A stretch of 64,000 nt of DNA from Jacaranda mimosifolia (taxonomy: Eukaryota; Streptophyta; Magnoliopsida; Lamiales; Bignoniaceae): contig CM032126.1 in NCBI GenBank assembly GCA_018894105.1, forward strand, positions 8,459,001-8,523,000, in the 5' to 3' direction. Below are positions 43,796-55,289 of this stretch, piece after piece. Positions within the stretch are counted from its first letter, which is position 1. Every line of letters begins with the position of its first letter. A model generated the notes under the pieces. The model made no database searches, had not been told where the DNA came from, and was given only the letters and a program-made list of their open reading frames with translations. Position numbers and translations under genes: made by a program.

Positions 43796-44585
43796 GTATA
43801 TATATAGAGAGAGAGACACACACTTTAATTTGGTGAGCTACTACCAATTTTTTGAATAGCCATCCGCCTCAAATCTAAAATAAGGGAAAATATGATATGG
43901 TTTCTTCTTTTATGCATGATTGTCATACTAGGTTTGTTGATCATGAAATTTTCAAAGCGACATCTTATGGAAAAGAAAGAGACGACAAATATGCTTTTTG
44001 GATATGCATATGCAAGACAGTTATCGTGGATTTATATTTATTTTAAAAAATATAATTAACAATATCTATAATAAAGACTGTACATGTTTTTTTTATATAT
44101 TTCAAAGTAACATTCTCATAAACTTAATTAATCGTTATTATAGATATTATGATAAATATTCAAGGGGTAATTCAGGGGAGGTTATTTGTCCTCTTACTTT
44201 TCAGCATTTCAGGGAGCAAAAATGTTGTTTACCCTGAATCAAATTTGGCATTTAAATTGTAGAGGAAGTATTTGAATTATGTAATTTTTGAGAAAATATT
44301 ATGTAATTCCCTTATTTTGAATTTTAGCTGGAGTTAATTATTCATCATCTACGTTATACGACTAGGTTTAAGAATCTAATTTGAGCCCTTTATATTCTCG
44401 AAGTCTTCAGCCCATTTGGGCACCAACTGTCGTAGGTTCGGACCCACGACAGGCCTGGACATTAGATACGTTTGGAGTTTGGACTAAAGTGTTCCCACAG
44501 CACTCTAGCCCATTGAATAGAGCCCAGCAGGTGGGCTCATAGAGTGGAACCTAAAATAGGGCTGACAATGGATTCAAGTACTTAC

Positions 44586-44822
44586 AGCCCGTTTGGTTTT
44601 ATTTCTAAAGGTCATTTTCATTTTCAGTCGTTTTTAAAAGTTAAAAAGTTAGTTATTAAATAAAAATAAAAATTGAGATGTATTTGGATGAAATGTTGGA
44701 AAGTAATGATTATAATAGATTATAGGATTGAAAAATATGTTAATTTATATTTTTTATGTTTAAAAAGATTTATTTTTTAAAATATATGTATATTTTATTA
44801 ATTTAAAAATGATAGTGGATAC
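44586..44822 (-). mobile_element. MITE, CCCGTTTGG family, left part (split by the Tat element)
   Basis: It begins AGCCCGTTTGGTTTTATTT and continues with AAAAAGTTAGTTA and TATTTGGATGAAATGTTGG, the reverse complement of blocks in the copies at 55543, 62944 and 63447. The other end of the element is at 55290-55478. The last five bases, GATAC, are the Tat target duplication. Confidence 0.65.
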
Positions 44823-45481
44823 TGATATAGGATGGCCCACAGTGGCCCAAATCAGCGAGGCCTAACACCCAGTCGACGGCCCAGGACCCAAGCGACTTGT
44901 CGACCCTGTTCGACCAATCCACAAGGCGCTCCGTGGCATTCGAAGCCGCTCAACTATTATCGACCCCTATTCTCGTCGATTCTAAGGTCGAGCCCTGCAC
45001 AGTGCTCTGCCACCGCATTAAATGCGTTGACTGGCAACACGCCTCCGCATTAATGGCACATGCCCTCCCCTCACCGTCTGACACAGCAGACGCCGCAACA
45101 GTGTACCATCTTGTCCTACAGCGTAAAAGGACATCCAGCTGGCAATATTCAAACGGGGGAATTGACCAATTATCCCCGGAAGGAGGCTGGAGGCCCCTGG
45201 GGTAAACCAAGGGCTTCCCTGACATTTCCTACGAGGGGGAGAATATAAAAACCCCTCAACTTTGCCTCTCACAGGTATGCACTAGTACACTAAAAAAGCT
45301 TCTACATTCCGCTGCTTGATTAAGAAGGTCGAATATATACTGACTTGAGCGTCGGAGGGCCTAAGCCGAGGGCTACTCGGCTAGCCTAACGTTTGCTGTG
45401 ATTGTAGGATTTTAATCCCAAACCAATCCGGAAGATCAATACCCCGGATCCATATCCATCATCGAAATCGAACCTTCATCA
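44823..45481 (+). repeat. 5' LTR of the Tat element
   Basis: 659 bp, starting TGATATAGGATGGCCC and ending CCTTCATCA. It pairs with 54626-55284 at equal length, with about 34 differences by eye. It contains a TATA box (GAATATAAAAACCCC, 45241-45255), so transcription should start roughly 25-35 bp further on. Confidence 0.95.
45244..45251 (+). promoter_or_regulatory. LTR TATA box
   Basis: TATAAAAA follows a GGGGGAGAA stretch and precedes CCCCTCAAC. It lies 0.42 kb into the LTR, leaving an R-U5 part of about 200 bp. The same position in the 3' LTR reads TATAAAAA as well. Confidence 0.65.
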
Positions 45482-45483
45482 TT

Positions 45484-45492
45484 TGGCGCCGT
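45484..45492 (+). other. Primer-binding site of the Tat element
   Basis: Two bases after the LTR comes TGGCGCCGT, which matches the first nine bases expected for priming by plant tRNA-Asp (3' end ACGGCGCCA). The match then breaks (CTGTGG instead of TGCCGG), as in many plant gypsy elements. The tRNA is assigned from memory. Confidence 0.6.
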
Positions 45493-45523
45493 CTGTGGAA
45501 AACTCAGGAATCCTCCATCGAAA

Positions 45524-47312
45524 ATGGTGAACACTAGGCGAGCCCCATGAGGGAGGGAGGAGCACTGGAGATCTAGCTCCCCCGCCCCCCGCTAGAACCA
45601 AGGACAAGACGAGCAAGCACCCAGTATGCAGTCGGAACCTATGGTCACTTTTACAATGCCTCAGCTGATGCAGCTCATCAGCGAACAAATCTCAGCACAG
45701 ATTTCTGCCCAGCTCTCAGCTGCACTGAATAGACATGCTGTGCAACCGGGGCCGGCAGCCAGTGCCACACGTCAGCCCGCAGGCCCAGAGAGGGCACGGC
45801 CAGAAGAGTACACACAGTTACCGGAGTCCCCTAGACGCCCATCCCGGAGAGAAGGGAGCCTGGGCCATTTTTCGGGGGAGGCAGCCCGCCCACCGCCGAG
45901 GGAGGAGGTGGCAGACTCCGTAGACCACAACGTTTGGCCCCTTCGAGCCCCGTAGCGCGATAGGACCGGGCGTTCCAGAGGAAGGCAAGACCATGACCAG
46001 CAAGAATGGGAAGAAGTCTGTCACCACGTGCAACAGCTGAATAAGCGCCTGGAGGAACTCTCGAAGAGAAATGCTGATAGGACCATGCAACCGGAGATGC
46101 CTCCGAGATTCCGGAGGGAACGTGACTCCCCTTTTGTCCCGAAAATCATCGATGAGCGCATTGCCATTGATGCGAAGATCCCCACCAGGGCTCCCGAGGT
46201 ATGACGGTTCCACGGACCCGAATGAGCATCTGATGCAGTTTGAGCATATGATGCAGCTGCATGGGCACAATGAGTATTTACATGCAAAGATGCTCATGAC
46301 CACTTTCCAGGGCGTGGCCCTAGACTGGTTCGTGAAGTTGGAACCGGCATCCATCTTCTCATACGACCAGTTATGTGACAGGTTTTTGCATCAGTTCGCT
46401 AGCAGGAGGAAGGCGAAGCTACCGCACACCCACCTGCACACAGTAAAACAGGTTGAGGGCGAGTCTTTACGGGACTTCTTCACCAGTTTCAACACAGAGG
46501 TGTTGAAGATAGACAGCCCAAGGATAGAATTTTTGATCGATGTGTTGTTTCTGGGGCTAAGGCACAAGGAGTGTGCCAATGCTTTGGTCTGCGTGCAGCC
46601 AAGAACGATGAAGGAGCTTCTCGACCTCGCCGAGAGGTACATGACCCAAGACGAGATGAACAAAATGAAATATGGCAACATAGAGGCCGACAAGAAAAGG
46701 GGCAAGGAGAAAGAGGAGAAGCAGAACAGGGAGGGGCGCCGCTCCCTGATCAAACATTTCCATGACTACACCCTACTCTCCATGCCGAGGAAGGAAGTCC
46801 TCTTCGCCATACAACATGATAACCTACTTAAAAGGCCTCGAAAAATCATAGAAACTGAGGCTATGAAGAAGTTCGGAAAGTACTGCCATTTTCACAAGCA
46901 AAAAGGGCACGACACCGAGGACTGCTTCAATTTGAAGGATGAGATCGAGAGGCTGATTAGGCAGGGACATTTGAGAAAGTTTGTCGAGGAGAGAGCTCGA
47001 CATGAGGAGGGGGCGACCGACCGGACTCCACGTAGAGAAAGGTCGATCAGCCCACGACGAGAGGACAAGGGAAAGAAACCAGCCCATGCAACCCACTCGC
47101 CCATTCGAGGTGTCATCGACACGATTGCGGGGGCCCCTGCAGGAGGAGACTCCCGAAACGCAAGGAAGCAAACCCAGAGGCAACTTGACTCGACCAAACC
47201 TTCTAAGGTCGAAACGGTGTTCCAGTTGACAACCAGCACCGAGCCGATCTCGTTCACTGAGGCAGACTTAGACCACCTCGAGGGCCAGGCTGCTAACCGA
47301 AAACTCGACTGA
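45524..47312 (+). pseudogene. Tat element gag remnant
   Basis: The likely start is the ATG at 45524 (MVNTRRAP, a common plant gypsy gag start). The first part is interrupted by stops at 45548, 45593 and 45953, and the frame changes near 46190. The rest is open to a TGA at 47310. The gag domain (PF03732) is clear: RYDGSTDPNEHL, then LDWFVKLEPASI and a QFAS-RRK-containing stretch ahead of VEGESLRDFF. A knuckle follows, CHFHKQKGHDTEDC, matching C-x2-H-x4-H-x4-C. A charged linker leads into the protease in the same frame. Confidence 0.85.
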
Positions 47313-48176
47313 CCAATGATGGTCGCCAACTTCGAGGTTAGAAAGGTTTTGGTCGACAATGGCAGCTCGACAAACATCATATTCCTGTCGACATTGAACA
47401 GAATGAACCTGGGCAAACTGAAATTTGATTCAGTCAGGACTCCCCTAGTTGGATTCGGGGGATCATAAATTATACCAGAAGGGTCGATTAGCCTATCCAC
47501 TACATTCGGGCAGGGACATCGCAGCCGAACTTTGATGATTAACTACCTAGTGGTCGATGCCCCATTTGCTTATAACGCCATTCTTGGTCGACCAGCCCTG
47601 AATGACTTCAGAGCCATCACATCCATATACCACATGAAAATAAAGTTCCTGACCCCCGCGGGAGTGGGTGAGCTTCTATGCAATATCAAAGATGCCTGGC
47701 GTTGCTACACAATTTCGGTGGATTCCAATGGGCAGAAAAAGAGACCAGAATTGAAGCCCTCGGGGGACGCCCCTGTAGCGAAACCCGAGGAGGGACCCTC
47801 ATCGAAAAAGAGAAAATTGGAAGATACTAGGGTCGAGCCAACAGGAGAATTCAAAATAATTGAGCTCGAACCGGGAAACCCCGACAAGACAACAAGGATC
47901 GGAGCAGATATGGGGGATCGACTGGAGTGCCTCATGGTCGACTTCCTCCGATGTAATACCGATGTCTTTTCCTGGAAAGCTGCTGATCTGCAGGGCATCG
48001 ACCCCGACATCATTGTCCACAGACTCAACGTGGACCCAGCCCATAAGCCAATCCGACAGAAGAAGAGAACTTTCAATGCCGAGCTGACACAGATCATCGA
48101 GGAAGAGGTTAGCAAACTTCTAGAGGCTGGTTACATTGTAGAAATCCAATATCCCTCTTGGCTTTTTGTAATGTAG
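47313..48176 (+). pseudogene. Tat element protease and N-terminal reverse transcriptase remnant
   Basis: After the TGA at 47310 the gag frame continues with FEVRKVLVDNGSS, the aspartic protease active site (DNGSS in place of DTGSS), then a TAA at 47466, then AILGRPALNDF. Downstream comes the region before the RT palm, including FSWKAADLQGIDPDI and EEVSKLLEAGYI. The frame ends at 48174-48176, where a small length change moves the coding into another phase. Confidence 0.85.
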
Positions 48177-49642
48177 TCCTTGTTCCCAAGAACAAGGGAA
48201 AATGGAGGATGTGTAATGATTTCACAGATTTGAATAAAGCATGTCCTAAGGATCCTTACCCCTTGCCTCGTATTGATTTACTTGTTGACTCCACAGCTGG
48301 TTGCGAATTGCTTAGCATGATGGATGCATTTCAAGGTTACTACCAAATATTCATGGCACCTGAGGACAGGGATAAAACTGCTTTTGTTGTCCCCAATAGG
48401 GTATATTGCTTTTTGGTCATGCCGTTTGGACTTAAGAATGCTGGCGCAACTTACCAAAGATTTGTTAACTTCATGTTCAAGAATGAAATCGGGAAATTAA
48501 CGGAGGTTTACGTCGATGACATGATTGTGAAAATAAAGAAAGCAGAAAGCCACTTGGTTGACTTGAGCCACACATTTTCCATTTTGATAGCTTTTAGTAT
48601 GAAGCTCAATCCTAACAAGTGCACATTCGGGGTTCGAGGAGGAAAATTCCTGGGATATATGGTCAGTCAGAGAGGTATCGAGGCCAACCCACAGAAAATT
48701 CAAGCAGTTCTAGACATTGTTCCGCCGCGCACCGTTCGGGAAGTTCAACGCCTTGTGGGCAGAATTATGGCCTTGGGCAGGTTCATAGCTAGGCTGGCAG
48801 ACAAGAGCCTACCCTTCTTCAAAATCTTAAGAAACACAAGGAAATCGGGATTCAAGTGGGATGAACAGTGTGACCAAGCTCTAATCGACCTCAAGCAACA
48901 TCTCTCTTCGCCACCTCTCCTCGCCAAGCCTGAGCTCGGGGAAATCTTACAGTTATATCTGGCAGTCTCTTCGACTTCAATCAGTTCAGTGTTAACAACA
49001 ATGAGAGCTGGGAACCCTTGTCCAGTTTAGTACTGTAGCAAGGCCCTCCAGGGGCTCGAACATAACTATTTGGAGATCGAGAAGTTTGCCCTGGCCCTAG
49101 TCACATCGGCAAGAAAACTGCGGCCCTATTTTCAATCCCATACAATTGTGGTACTAACGAACCATCCGCTAAAACAGGTGTTGTCGAAACCAGACACTTC
49201 GGGTTGGCTAACGAAATGGGCCATCGAACTGGGGGAATTCGACATCCAATTCCAACCCCGAGCAGCAATAAAAGCGTAGGTGCTAGCGGACTTCATCCTC
49301 GAGAGAGTCGACCTCCCGGTTCAAGAGATGGAAGACTCACCTTGGTGGACCCTACCTGTTGATGGGTCCGCGACATCTACTAGGGGAGGAATAGGTGTAT
49401 CCCTCCAATCCCCGCTGCCTGAAGACTACGATTTTGTGGTCAAACTCGACTTCCCGATCACTAATAATGAAACTGAATATGAGGTACTCATTGCAGGAAT
49501 GCGCATGGCCATAGACCGTGGGGTCGATAAGATAGCGGCCTTTACTGACTCACAGTTGGTCGCGGAGCAGGTCGAGGGAAACTTCGACGCGAGAGAACAT
49601 AAAATGGCACAATATCTCTCGGAAGTCCGACAGCTACGGTAG
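48158..49642 (+). pseudogene. Tat element reverse transcriptase, RNase H and second RNase H remnant
   Basis: This phase holds the RT core: NKGKWRMCNDFTDLNKACPK, MDAFQGYYQI, FLVMPFGLKNAGATYQR and the catalytic YVDDMIVK. The usual RNase H follows, broken by TAG at 49028 and 49277 (NHPLKQVLSKPD, FDIQFQPRA). A second RNase H domain lies at about 49340-49600, with VDGSAT, GGIGV, NNETEYE and FTDSQLVAEQV. The second domain marks the Tat lineage. A TAG at 49640 closes the piece. Confidence 0.88.
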
Positions 49643-51061
49643 AGGTTCCGAGACTTCTCATTAAGCCAAATTCCCCTATCAGAAAACGAGCGAGCAGACG
49701 CGCTTTCCAAGCCGGCAAGCTCGACGAAAGGCACACGAGAAAGAACCATAACATTTCTTGTCGTCGGCCAGCCTTGCATCTCAGCCCCCGGCCTGGGTTT
49801 GGTCGGATGCCTCGAAGACGCAACACATTCCTGGCAGCACCTGATCAAGCTTTATTTGAGCCATGGTACCTTACCCGATGATGAGAAGCAGGCTCGTAAA
49901 CTGAAGGGCTTGGCACCCAAATATGCATTGGACGATCACGGACAGTTGTACAGAAGATCAATCGCAGGACCGCCGCTGAGATGTTTAAATCCCGAACAGG
50001 CAAAGGAAGTGTTGCAGGAAATACATGCAGGCATATGCGGAAACCACTCGGGAGGCCGGTCCCTGGCGCATAAGATCACACGATATGGGTATTTCTGGCC
50101 CACTTTGTTGAAGGATTCTGTTGACTTTGCTAGGAAATGCCCATCTTGTCAGGCACATTCGAACGTACAACACCAACCAGCCGCACCAATGACAAATGTT
50201 GATATCGCTTGGCCATTCGACCAGTGGGGCATCGACATAGTCGGCGCGCTCCCAAAGACCACCGGCCAGCGAAAGTTTATCATAGTGGCCGTTGAGTACT
50301 TCACAAAATGGGTGGAAGCTGAAGCAGTCCCGAAGATCACTGATGTGGCCATCAAGAGTTTCATATGGAAGAATATTGTTTGTCGTTTCGGGCTGCCTAA
50401 AGTCCTCATCTCAGATAACGGCACCCAATTCCAAAGCAAAAATACAAGAAGATGGTGCGAGACCTTAGGCATTGCGCATCATTTTACTTCAGTGGGAAAT
50501 CCACAAGCCAATGGACAGACCGAAGTGACCAATAAGACTGTCCTCGATCACTTTAAGACTCGAATAGCGGGGACGGGAACCAGCTGGGCGGACGACCTCC
50601 TGGGAGTCCTTTGGGACTACAGAACCACACCTCGAACAGCCACAGGTCAAAGCCCTTACAGCCTAGTTTACGGATCCGAAGCAGTGGTCCCGTCAGAACT
50701 AATCCAGCATACCGCTAGAGTGATCCACTACAATCCAACAACAAATACATCGGAAAGGGCACTGGACCTAATAACTATAGACGAGAAGCGCCTAGCGGCT
50801 TACAACAGAATACAGAGGTACCGCTCAAAGATGGCGGACCGCTATAACAAATCGGTACGACCGCGAAGTTTCAAGGTGGGTGATCTAGTCTTAAAGAAAG
50901 TGGAAGTGTCAAGGCCCGTCGGCAAGCTTGACCCGAAGTGGGAAGGGCCGTACTCAGTCATCAAAGTGTTTAAACACAATGCCTATCGATTAACGAATGC
51001 TGTAGGTCGCAAGCTACCTCGACCGTGGAATGCGATAAATCTAAAAAAGTTCTTTGTATGA
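49643..51061 (+). pseudogene. Tat element integrase remnant
   Basis: The phase is the same as upstream and is open from 49799 to 51061. A zinc-binding HHCC region (HAGICGNHSGGR, then KCPSCQAH) is followed by the catalytic core: WGIDIVGALPK, ISDNGTQFQSK and the GNPQANGQTEVTNK block with the acidic E. The C-terminal GPY-like part reads DPKWEGPYSVIK. This is the best preserved domain. The stop is directly upstream of the tandem array. Confidence 0.9.
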
Positions 51062-51119
51062 GCTGTTCATTGGCATCTTTTGTATTGAGTAAAGAACAAT
51101 CAAGTTCTATTATGATTAA

Positions 51120-51505
51120 AAGGTACGTGACGACCGCAGCAAAACCTTAGTCGACCCCGCAGTCCGTGAAAGGATTAAACTCAACAAGTCAAGGCGAAGA
51201 GTCGCGACCACCTTAGTCGACCCCGTAGTCGATGAAAGGATTAAATGGAAAAAGTCAAGGCGAAGAGCCGCGACCACCTTAGTCGACCCCGTAGTCGGCG
51301 AAAGGCTTAAACTCAACAAGTCAAGGCGAAGAGCCGCAACCACCTTAGTCGACCCTATAGTCGACGAAAGGATTAAACGAAAAAAGTCAAGGCTAAGAGC
51401 CGCGACCACCTTAGTCGACCCCGTAGTCGACGAAAGGCTTAAACGAAAAAAAAAAAATGTCAAGGCGAAGAGCCGCGACAACCTTAGTCGACCCCGTAGT
51501 CGATG
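51120..51505 (+). repeat. 66-bp tandem repeat array, about six copies
   Basis: The block CCTTAGTCGACCC recurs at 51145, 51211, 51277, 51343, 51409 and 51482: five steps of which four are exactly 66 bp, and a last of 73 bp caused by a longer A run. Each unit also has GTCAAGGCGAAGAG-like and GGATTAAAC-like parts. It lies between pol and the antisense gene. The minus-strand open frame across it (51116-51508) is a by-product of the 66-bp period and is probably not a gene. Confidence 0.92.
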
Positions 51506-51737
51506 CATATTCTCAACAAACAGGCGTTGAAGACGCTGAGGCAGGGTTGCAAAATCGACGTCATACTTGTAGAAATACCACTAAGGCTCGAAGTCGAGCC
51601 CCATCGACAAATTCATTTACACTTTACTAATTATAAATGACGACAAAGTTCAAGTTATCTTGCAATGGAGAAAAACAGTGTTCGAAATTGAACAACGAGG
51701 CATGTACATCAAAACAAAAACAAGTATTACAAGTCCT

Positions 51738-54194
51738 AGCTAGAACTGCTAGACCCTTCGAGGGGTAAGGCAGGAGCAGGAGCGGACCGGGGCTCAGGCC
51801 GTGCCATGGCAACGGGCATTGTCGCTGTGACTGGGCGAGAGGGACAGGCGGCAGAAGACATAAACAGCCACTCGGCGACTGGGAAGAAAGAGGCAGTGTT
51901 GGCCTGGCCTTCAGAGATTTCATAGGCGAGATCACCGGCGAATTCGAACTCTCGACCCACAGCCTTCACTTTCTTTTGAAGGTTTGCCTTTCGCCTCTCT
52001 TCAGGGGTCATGTCGATCTCCCCCGTTGCCTCTACCTCAGCTTCGGCCTCGTTGACATCTTCATCCCCAATTGGGCGCAACTGTTCGTCGAAGGCAAGGC
52101 CCATCTTCGAGCGATCTTCGTCGCTAACTGCATAGCCCAGGTGCCGCATTTGTGCAATAGCCTTATTAAAGGCACTTCGGGCATCGTCCAGGGCCAGCAC
52201 CACACTCGCATCCTGAAAGGCGGGGCTCACCATGAACTGTTGTACCGCCTCCTTGCGAACCTCCAGAACTATCCGCTCGAATTCTGTCCGGGCCTCGACC
52301 AGGCGCTCGCCTCAACCAGCCGCCCGACCAGATTCAAAGGCGACCTGAATGTCCAGTTCAAGTTTTTTCAGCTTCGTCTCCATCTTTGCCTGCTCCATCA
52401 CAACCAGCAGGACTTGCCTATCTTTCGCCTCCATTATTTCGGCGTATTTGGCATTCTCTTTCTGCACTTCCTCGAGCCGCAGTTGGGATGACTCCAGCTG
52501 GGCCTTCAATGTTTCAGCATCGCCTCCAGCATCTAACTATTCACGATCAGCGAGCGCCAGCTCGGAACGGCGGTAAAAATTATAGGCGATTTGCGCGACC
52601 TGAAACATAAAAATCATTACTATCCATGCAGGAAAAATTGATTACTCAAGTTTACAGCTTAGGGGATCTCACCATGTTCGCATGATATGCGACCTCGCAC
52701 AGCGCCCTGGGCTGACTCAGGCCCATTATCCTCCTCTGGTCAGCCAAGAACTGACCAGCCAACATCCATTTCAAGGGGTCGACCCCAGTTGGCCCAGATC
52801 CATGCATATAGGACGAGTCGTCCACAAGTAGGCTGGGGTCCGACCCAAAATGAGGAGACGGGAACTTTCTCAGGCCAAATAATGTCTCCGCACCTCGATC
52901 CCCAAAGAGATCGTTTCCCGTCGGCATCCCCGACCTGACGCCCTTCGATTTTCCTTTCCCCTTTCCAGCAGCAGCAATCTTTTTGGGTGGGGGCCCACTT
53001 TGTTCGCCCATGGGTCTTTTGCCCCGACCCGCGTCCTTCTCGACCGCTACGGCTCGACCAGGCGAGGGGGTCGGGGATGGCACACGGGCCGCAGCTAGTT
53101 GACGGGGCTCGTCGGCTCCAGTCGACTCTTGTCGAGACGCAGCGCCTTGTTTGTGCTGCTGGTTCCTTTCAGTGCAAGCCAGTGCATTACTCCTTGTGCG
53201 GTTCATGATTTCGTCCCGATTTGCAAAGAACAAACACAACAGATGTCAAATGCAGAAATGAACGTAGCGAAGCAATAAAGCAGGGCACACATTTCATCTA
53301 CCTATCTCATAGTCATCTACAAAATTTAGAAGGGCTGGCGACAACCCAGCTAGCACTAATTGTTGCTCTCGAGGAATACAGTGGCCTCCACGGGACCGAA
53401 CCCGACCAGATCCCTCACGAAGGTGTTTGGCCAAGTAGGGGTGCGATTCCCTGGTATCTCGACCTGCCCCCCAACCACTCTCGAGGAATGTCAAACCCCC
53501 CCTTCACCCGAACGAAGAAATAATGTTTCTTCCACTCCTGCCCATATGAAGAGGAGGGAGCCACAAGAAACTTGCGGCGAGGTCGAGCAGTCAGATAGTA
53601 AAAGCCCGACTCCTCAGAACTACCAGATTTACGTGACATGCACAGATAGAAGAGGTTGGAAAAATTTTCGAAACTGGGGGCCTGATCAAACAGATGCATC
53701 AAAACTAAGAAACTGCAGAGGGTGGCAAAGCAGTTGGGTAATAGCTGAGTTATACACACCCGAAGACCCCTAAGCAGGCCTATCATACTATCACCTAAGG
53801 GGAACCTCAACCCACATTTCAGTGCATCCTCGAACACTGTTATGCAACCGGCGGGAGCGCGGTGCATTCGACTAGGAGGCCCGGGGGATAATAGTTGATA
53901 TTCGGGAGGAATATGGTAAAGCTCCCTCAGGCACACCAAATCCGTAGGAGTCATTACGGAAACTATCTCACTATAGTGGTCCGGGGTGAATAATCTCCCA
54001 CGAGAAGGGGGTACCCGGCTGGGCCCAGCTTCCCCACCACGCGCGCCGCTCAAGCTCCCGGAGCTCAAGCTGCTCGTACCGGAACCACCGCCGAACAACC
54101 CACCAGAAGGAGCAGGAAACTCCCTACGCCCCTCAGACAGGGTGGCCTCACTGTCCCCCCTCTGGCTACCCTCAGAACTGAATAACCCAAACAT
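51738..54194 (-). pseudogene. Spliced antisense gene remnant in the Tat element
   Basis: On the strand opposite gag-pol, coding-like segments run 54194 to about 53300, 53239-52673 and 52599-51738. The first begins MFGLFSSEGS, has a Ser/Gly/Pro-rich head, then the globular YSEIVSVMTPTDL...LRELYHIPPEY region that resembles the plant 'putative gypsy type transposon' domain (PF04195). A 73-bp intron with GT-AG ends (52600-52672) joins HANM to VAQIAYNFYRRSEL in phase 0. Next comes a coiled coil (about 52310-52510) and an acidic tail. Stops near 52540 and 52310 and a frame change near 53300-53450 show decay. Extra antisense genes of unknown function are known from Tat-group elements. Confidence 0.7.
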
Positions 54195-54610
54195 TTTCTT
54201 TAAAAGAAAAATAAAGAGAAAGGATTCGGAGAAATGAAGAGCCAGAGGAGCACTTACTGGATATGAAGGTTAAGTCCACAAAATCTGCGAAGTGAATGCA
54301 AAGTTTAGGGAGTCTTGCAGCGAAAGATATCTCCTAAACGTTCTTGGAAATTTTGAAGCGGTAAAAGGGAAAATGGGCAGAATCACATTAAGCTTTTATA
54401 GGAAGGAGGACGCGGTTTCCCAAGCGTCCAGGCGCGGTTACCCAAACGTCCGCATTAATGGACGAAGACGTTATGCCGCCCCATGCGCGCCACGATGTAA
54501 CCGCCCAGCAAGCGCGTAGTACTCTGGCAGATTTTCAAAAACCCTGGTCGATGATCGCTAATGTTTGCTACTTCCCAACGCCGCTCGTCGATTCCTTGTT
54601 CGGCCTTGCG

Positions 54611-54622
54611 AAGTGGGGGGAC
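54611..54622 (+). other. Polypurine tract of the Tat element
   Basis: AAGTGGGGGGAC lies just before the 3' LTR (starts at 54626), where plus-strand DNA synthesis is primed in LTR retrotransposons. The purine run is interrupted only by the T. Confidence 0.75.
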
Positions 54623-54625
54623 TCA

Positions 54626-55284
54626 TGATATAGGATGGCCCACAGTGGCCCAAATCAGCGAGGCCCAACACCCAGTCGACGGCCTAGGACCTAAGTGACT
54701 CGTCGACCCTGTTCGACCAATCCACAAGGCGCTCCATGGCATTCGGAGCCGCTCGACTATTATCGACCCCTATTCTCGTCGATTCTAAGGTCGAGCCCTA
54801 CACAGTGCTCTGCCACTGCATTAAATGCGTTGACTGACAACACGCCTCCGCATTAATGGCACATGCCCTCCCCTCACCGTCTGACACAGCAGACGCCACA
54901 ACAGTGTACCATCTTGTCCTACAGCGTAAAAGGATATCCAGCTGGCAATATTCAAACGGGGGAATTGACCAATTACCCCCGGTAGGAGGCTGGAGGCCCC
55001 TGGGGTAAACTAAGGGCTTCCCTAACATTTCCTACGAGGGGGAGAATATAAAAATCCCTCAACCTTGCCTCTCACAGGTATGCACTAGTACACTAAAAAA
55101 GCTTCTACATTCCGCTGCTCGATTAAGAAGGTCGAATATATACTGACTTGAGCGTCGGAGGGCCTAAGCCGAGGGTCACTCGGCTAGCCTAACATTTGCT
55201 GTAATTGCAGGATTCCAATCCCAAACCGACCCGGAAGATCAATACCCCAGATCCGTATCCGTCATCAAAATCGAACCCTCATCA
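54626..55284 (+). repeat. 3' LTR of the Tat element
   Basis: 659 bp, TG to CA, colinear with 44823-45481. About 34 single-base differences were counted by eye, all but one of them transitions. It is followed by the GATAC duplication. Confidence 0.95.
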
Positions 55285-55289
55285 GATAC

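Larger units (their letters stand above)
38763..44585. other. Long AT-rich spacer upstream of RBX1
   Basis: The RBX1 promoter should lie just after 38763; a TTAAATA match (about 38879-38885) and an ATTGGG/CCCAAT box next to it are visible. Beyond 39000 the sequence is AT-rich, with three copies of a GTGTGGGACC-containing repeat (about 39730, 41578, 41998) and two Helitron-like 3' ends, described separately. No gene is supported. Confidence 0.55.
44823..55284 (+). mobile_element. Ty3/gypsy LTR retrotransposon of the Tat type, defective
   Basis: The element spans 10,462 bp. Direct LTRs of 659 bp run from TG to CA, with GATAC duplicated on both sides (44818-44822 and 55285-55289). Inside are a primer-binding site, gag, protease, reverse transcriptase, RNase H, a second RNase H domain, integrase, a 66-bp tandem array, an antisense gene remnant and a polypurine tract. 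The order RT-RNase H-second RNase H-integrase and the extra 3' antisense gene point to the Tat/Ogre group. Many stops and at least two frameshifts make this copy non-autonomous. The GC content is much higher than in the surroundings. Confidence 0.95.

Noticed and set aside
44425..44455. GGTTCGGACCC inside a GTCGT/ACGAC hairpin, resembling a tRNA T-arm
   Set aside because: No acceptor, D or anticodon arms can be placed around it, and the loop does not fit GGTTCGANNCC exactly.
51120..51505. Regular repeats that could suggest a CRISPR array
   Set aside because: Units are contiguous 66-mers with no unique spacers and lie inside a plant retrotransposon.
51116..51508. Minus-strand 130-codon frame with a 22-residue repeat
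   Set aside because: The period is the 66-bp DNA repeat read in one frame; it has no start context or relation to known proteins.
51627..53773. Plus-strand frames across the antisense gene region
   Set aside because: They show no domain, while the minus strand keeps frame across a canonical intron.
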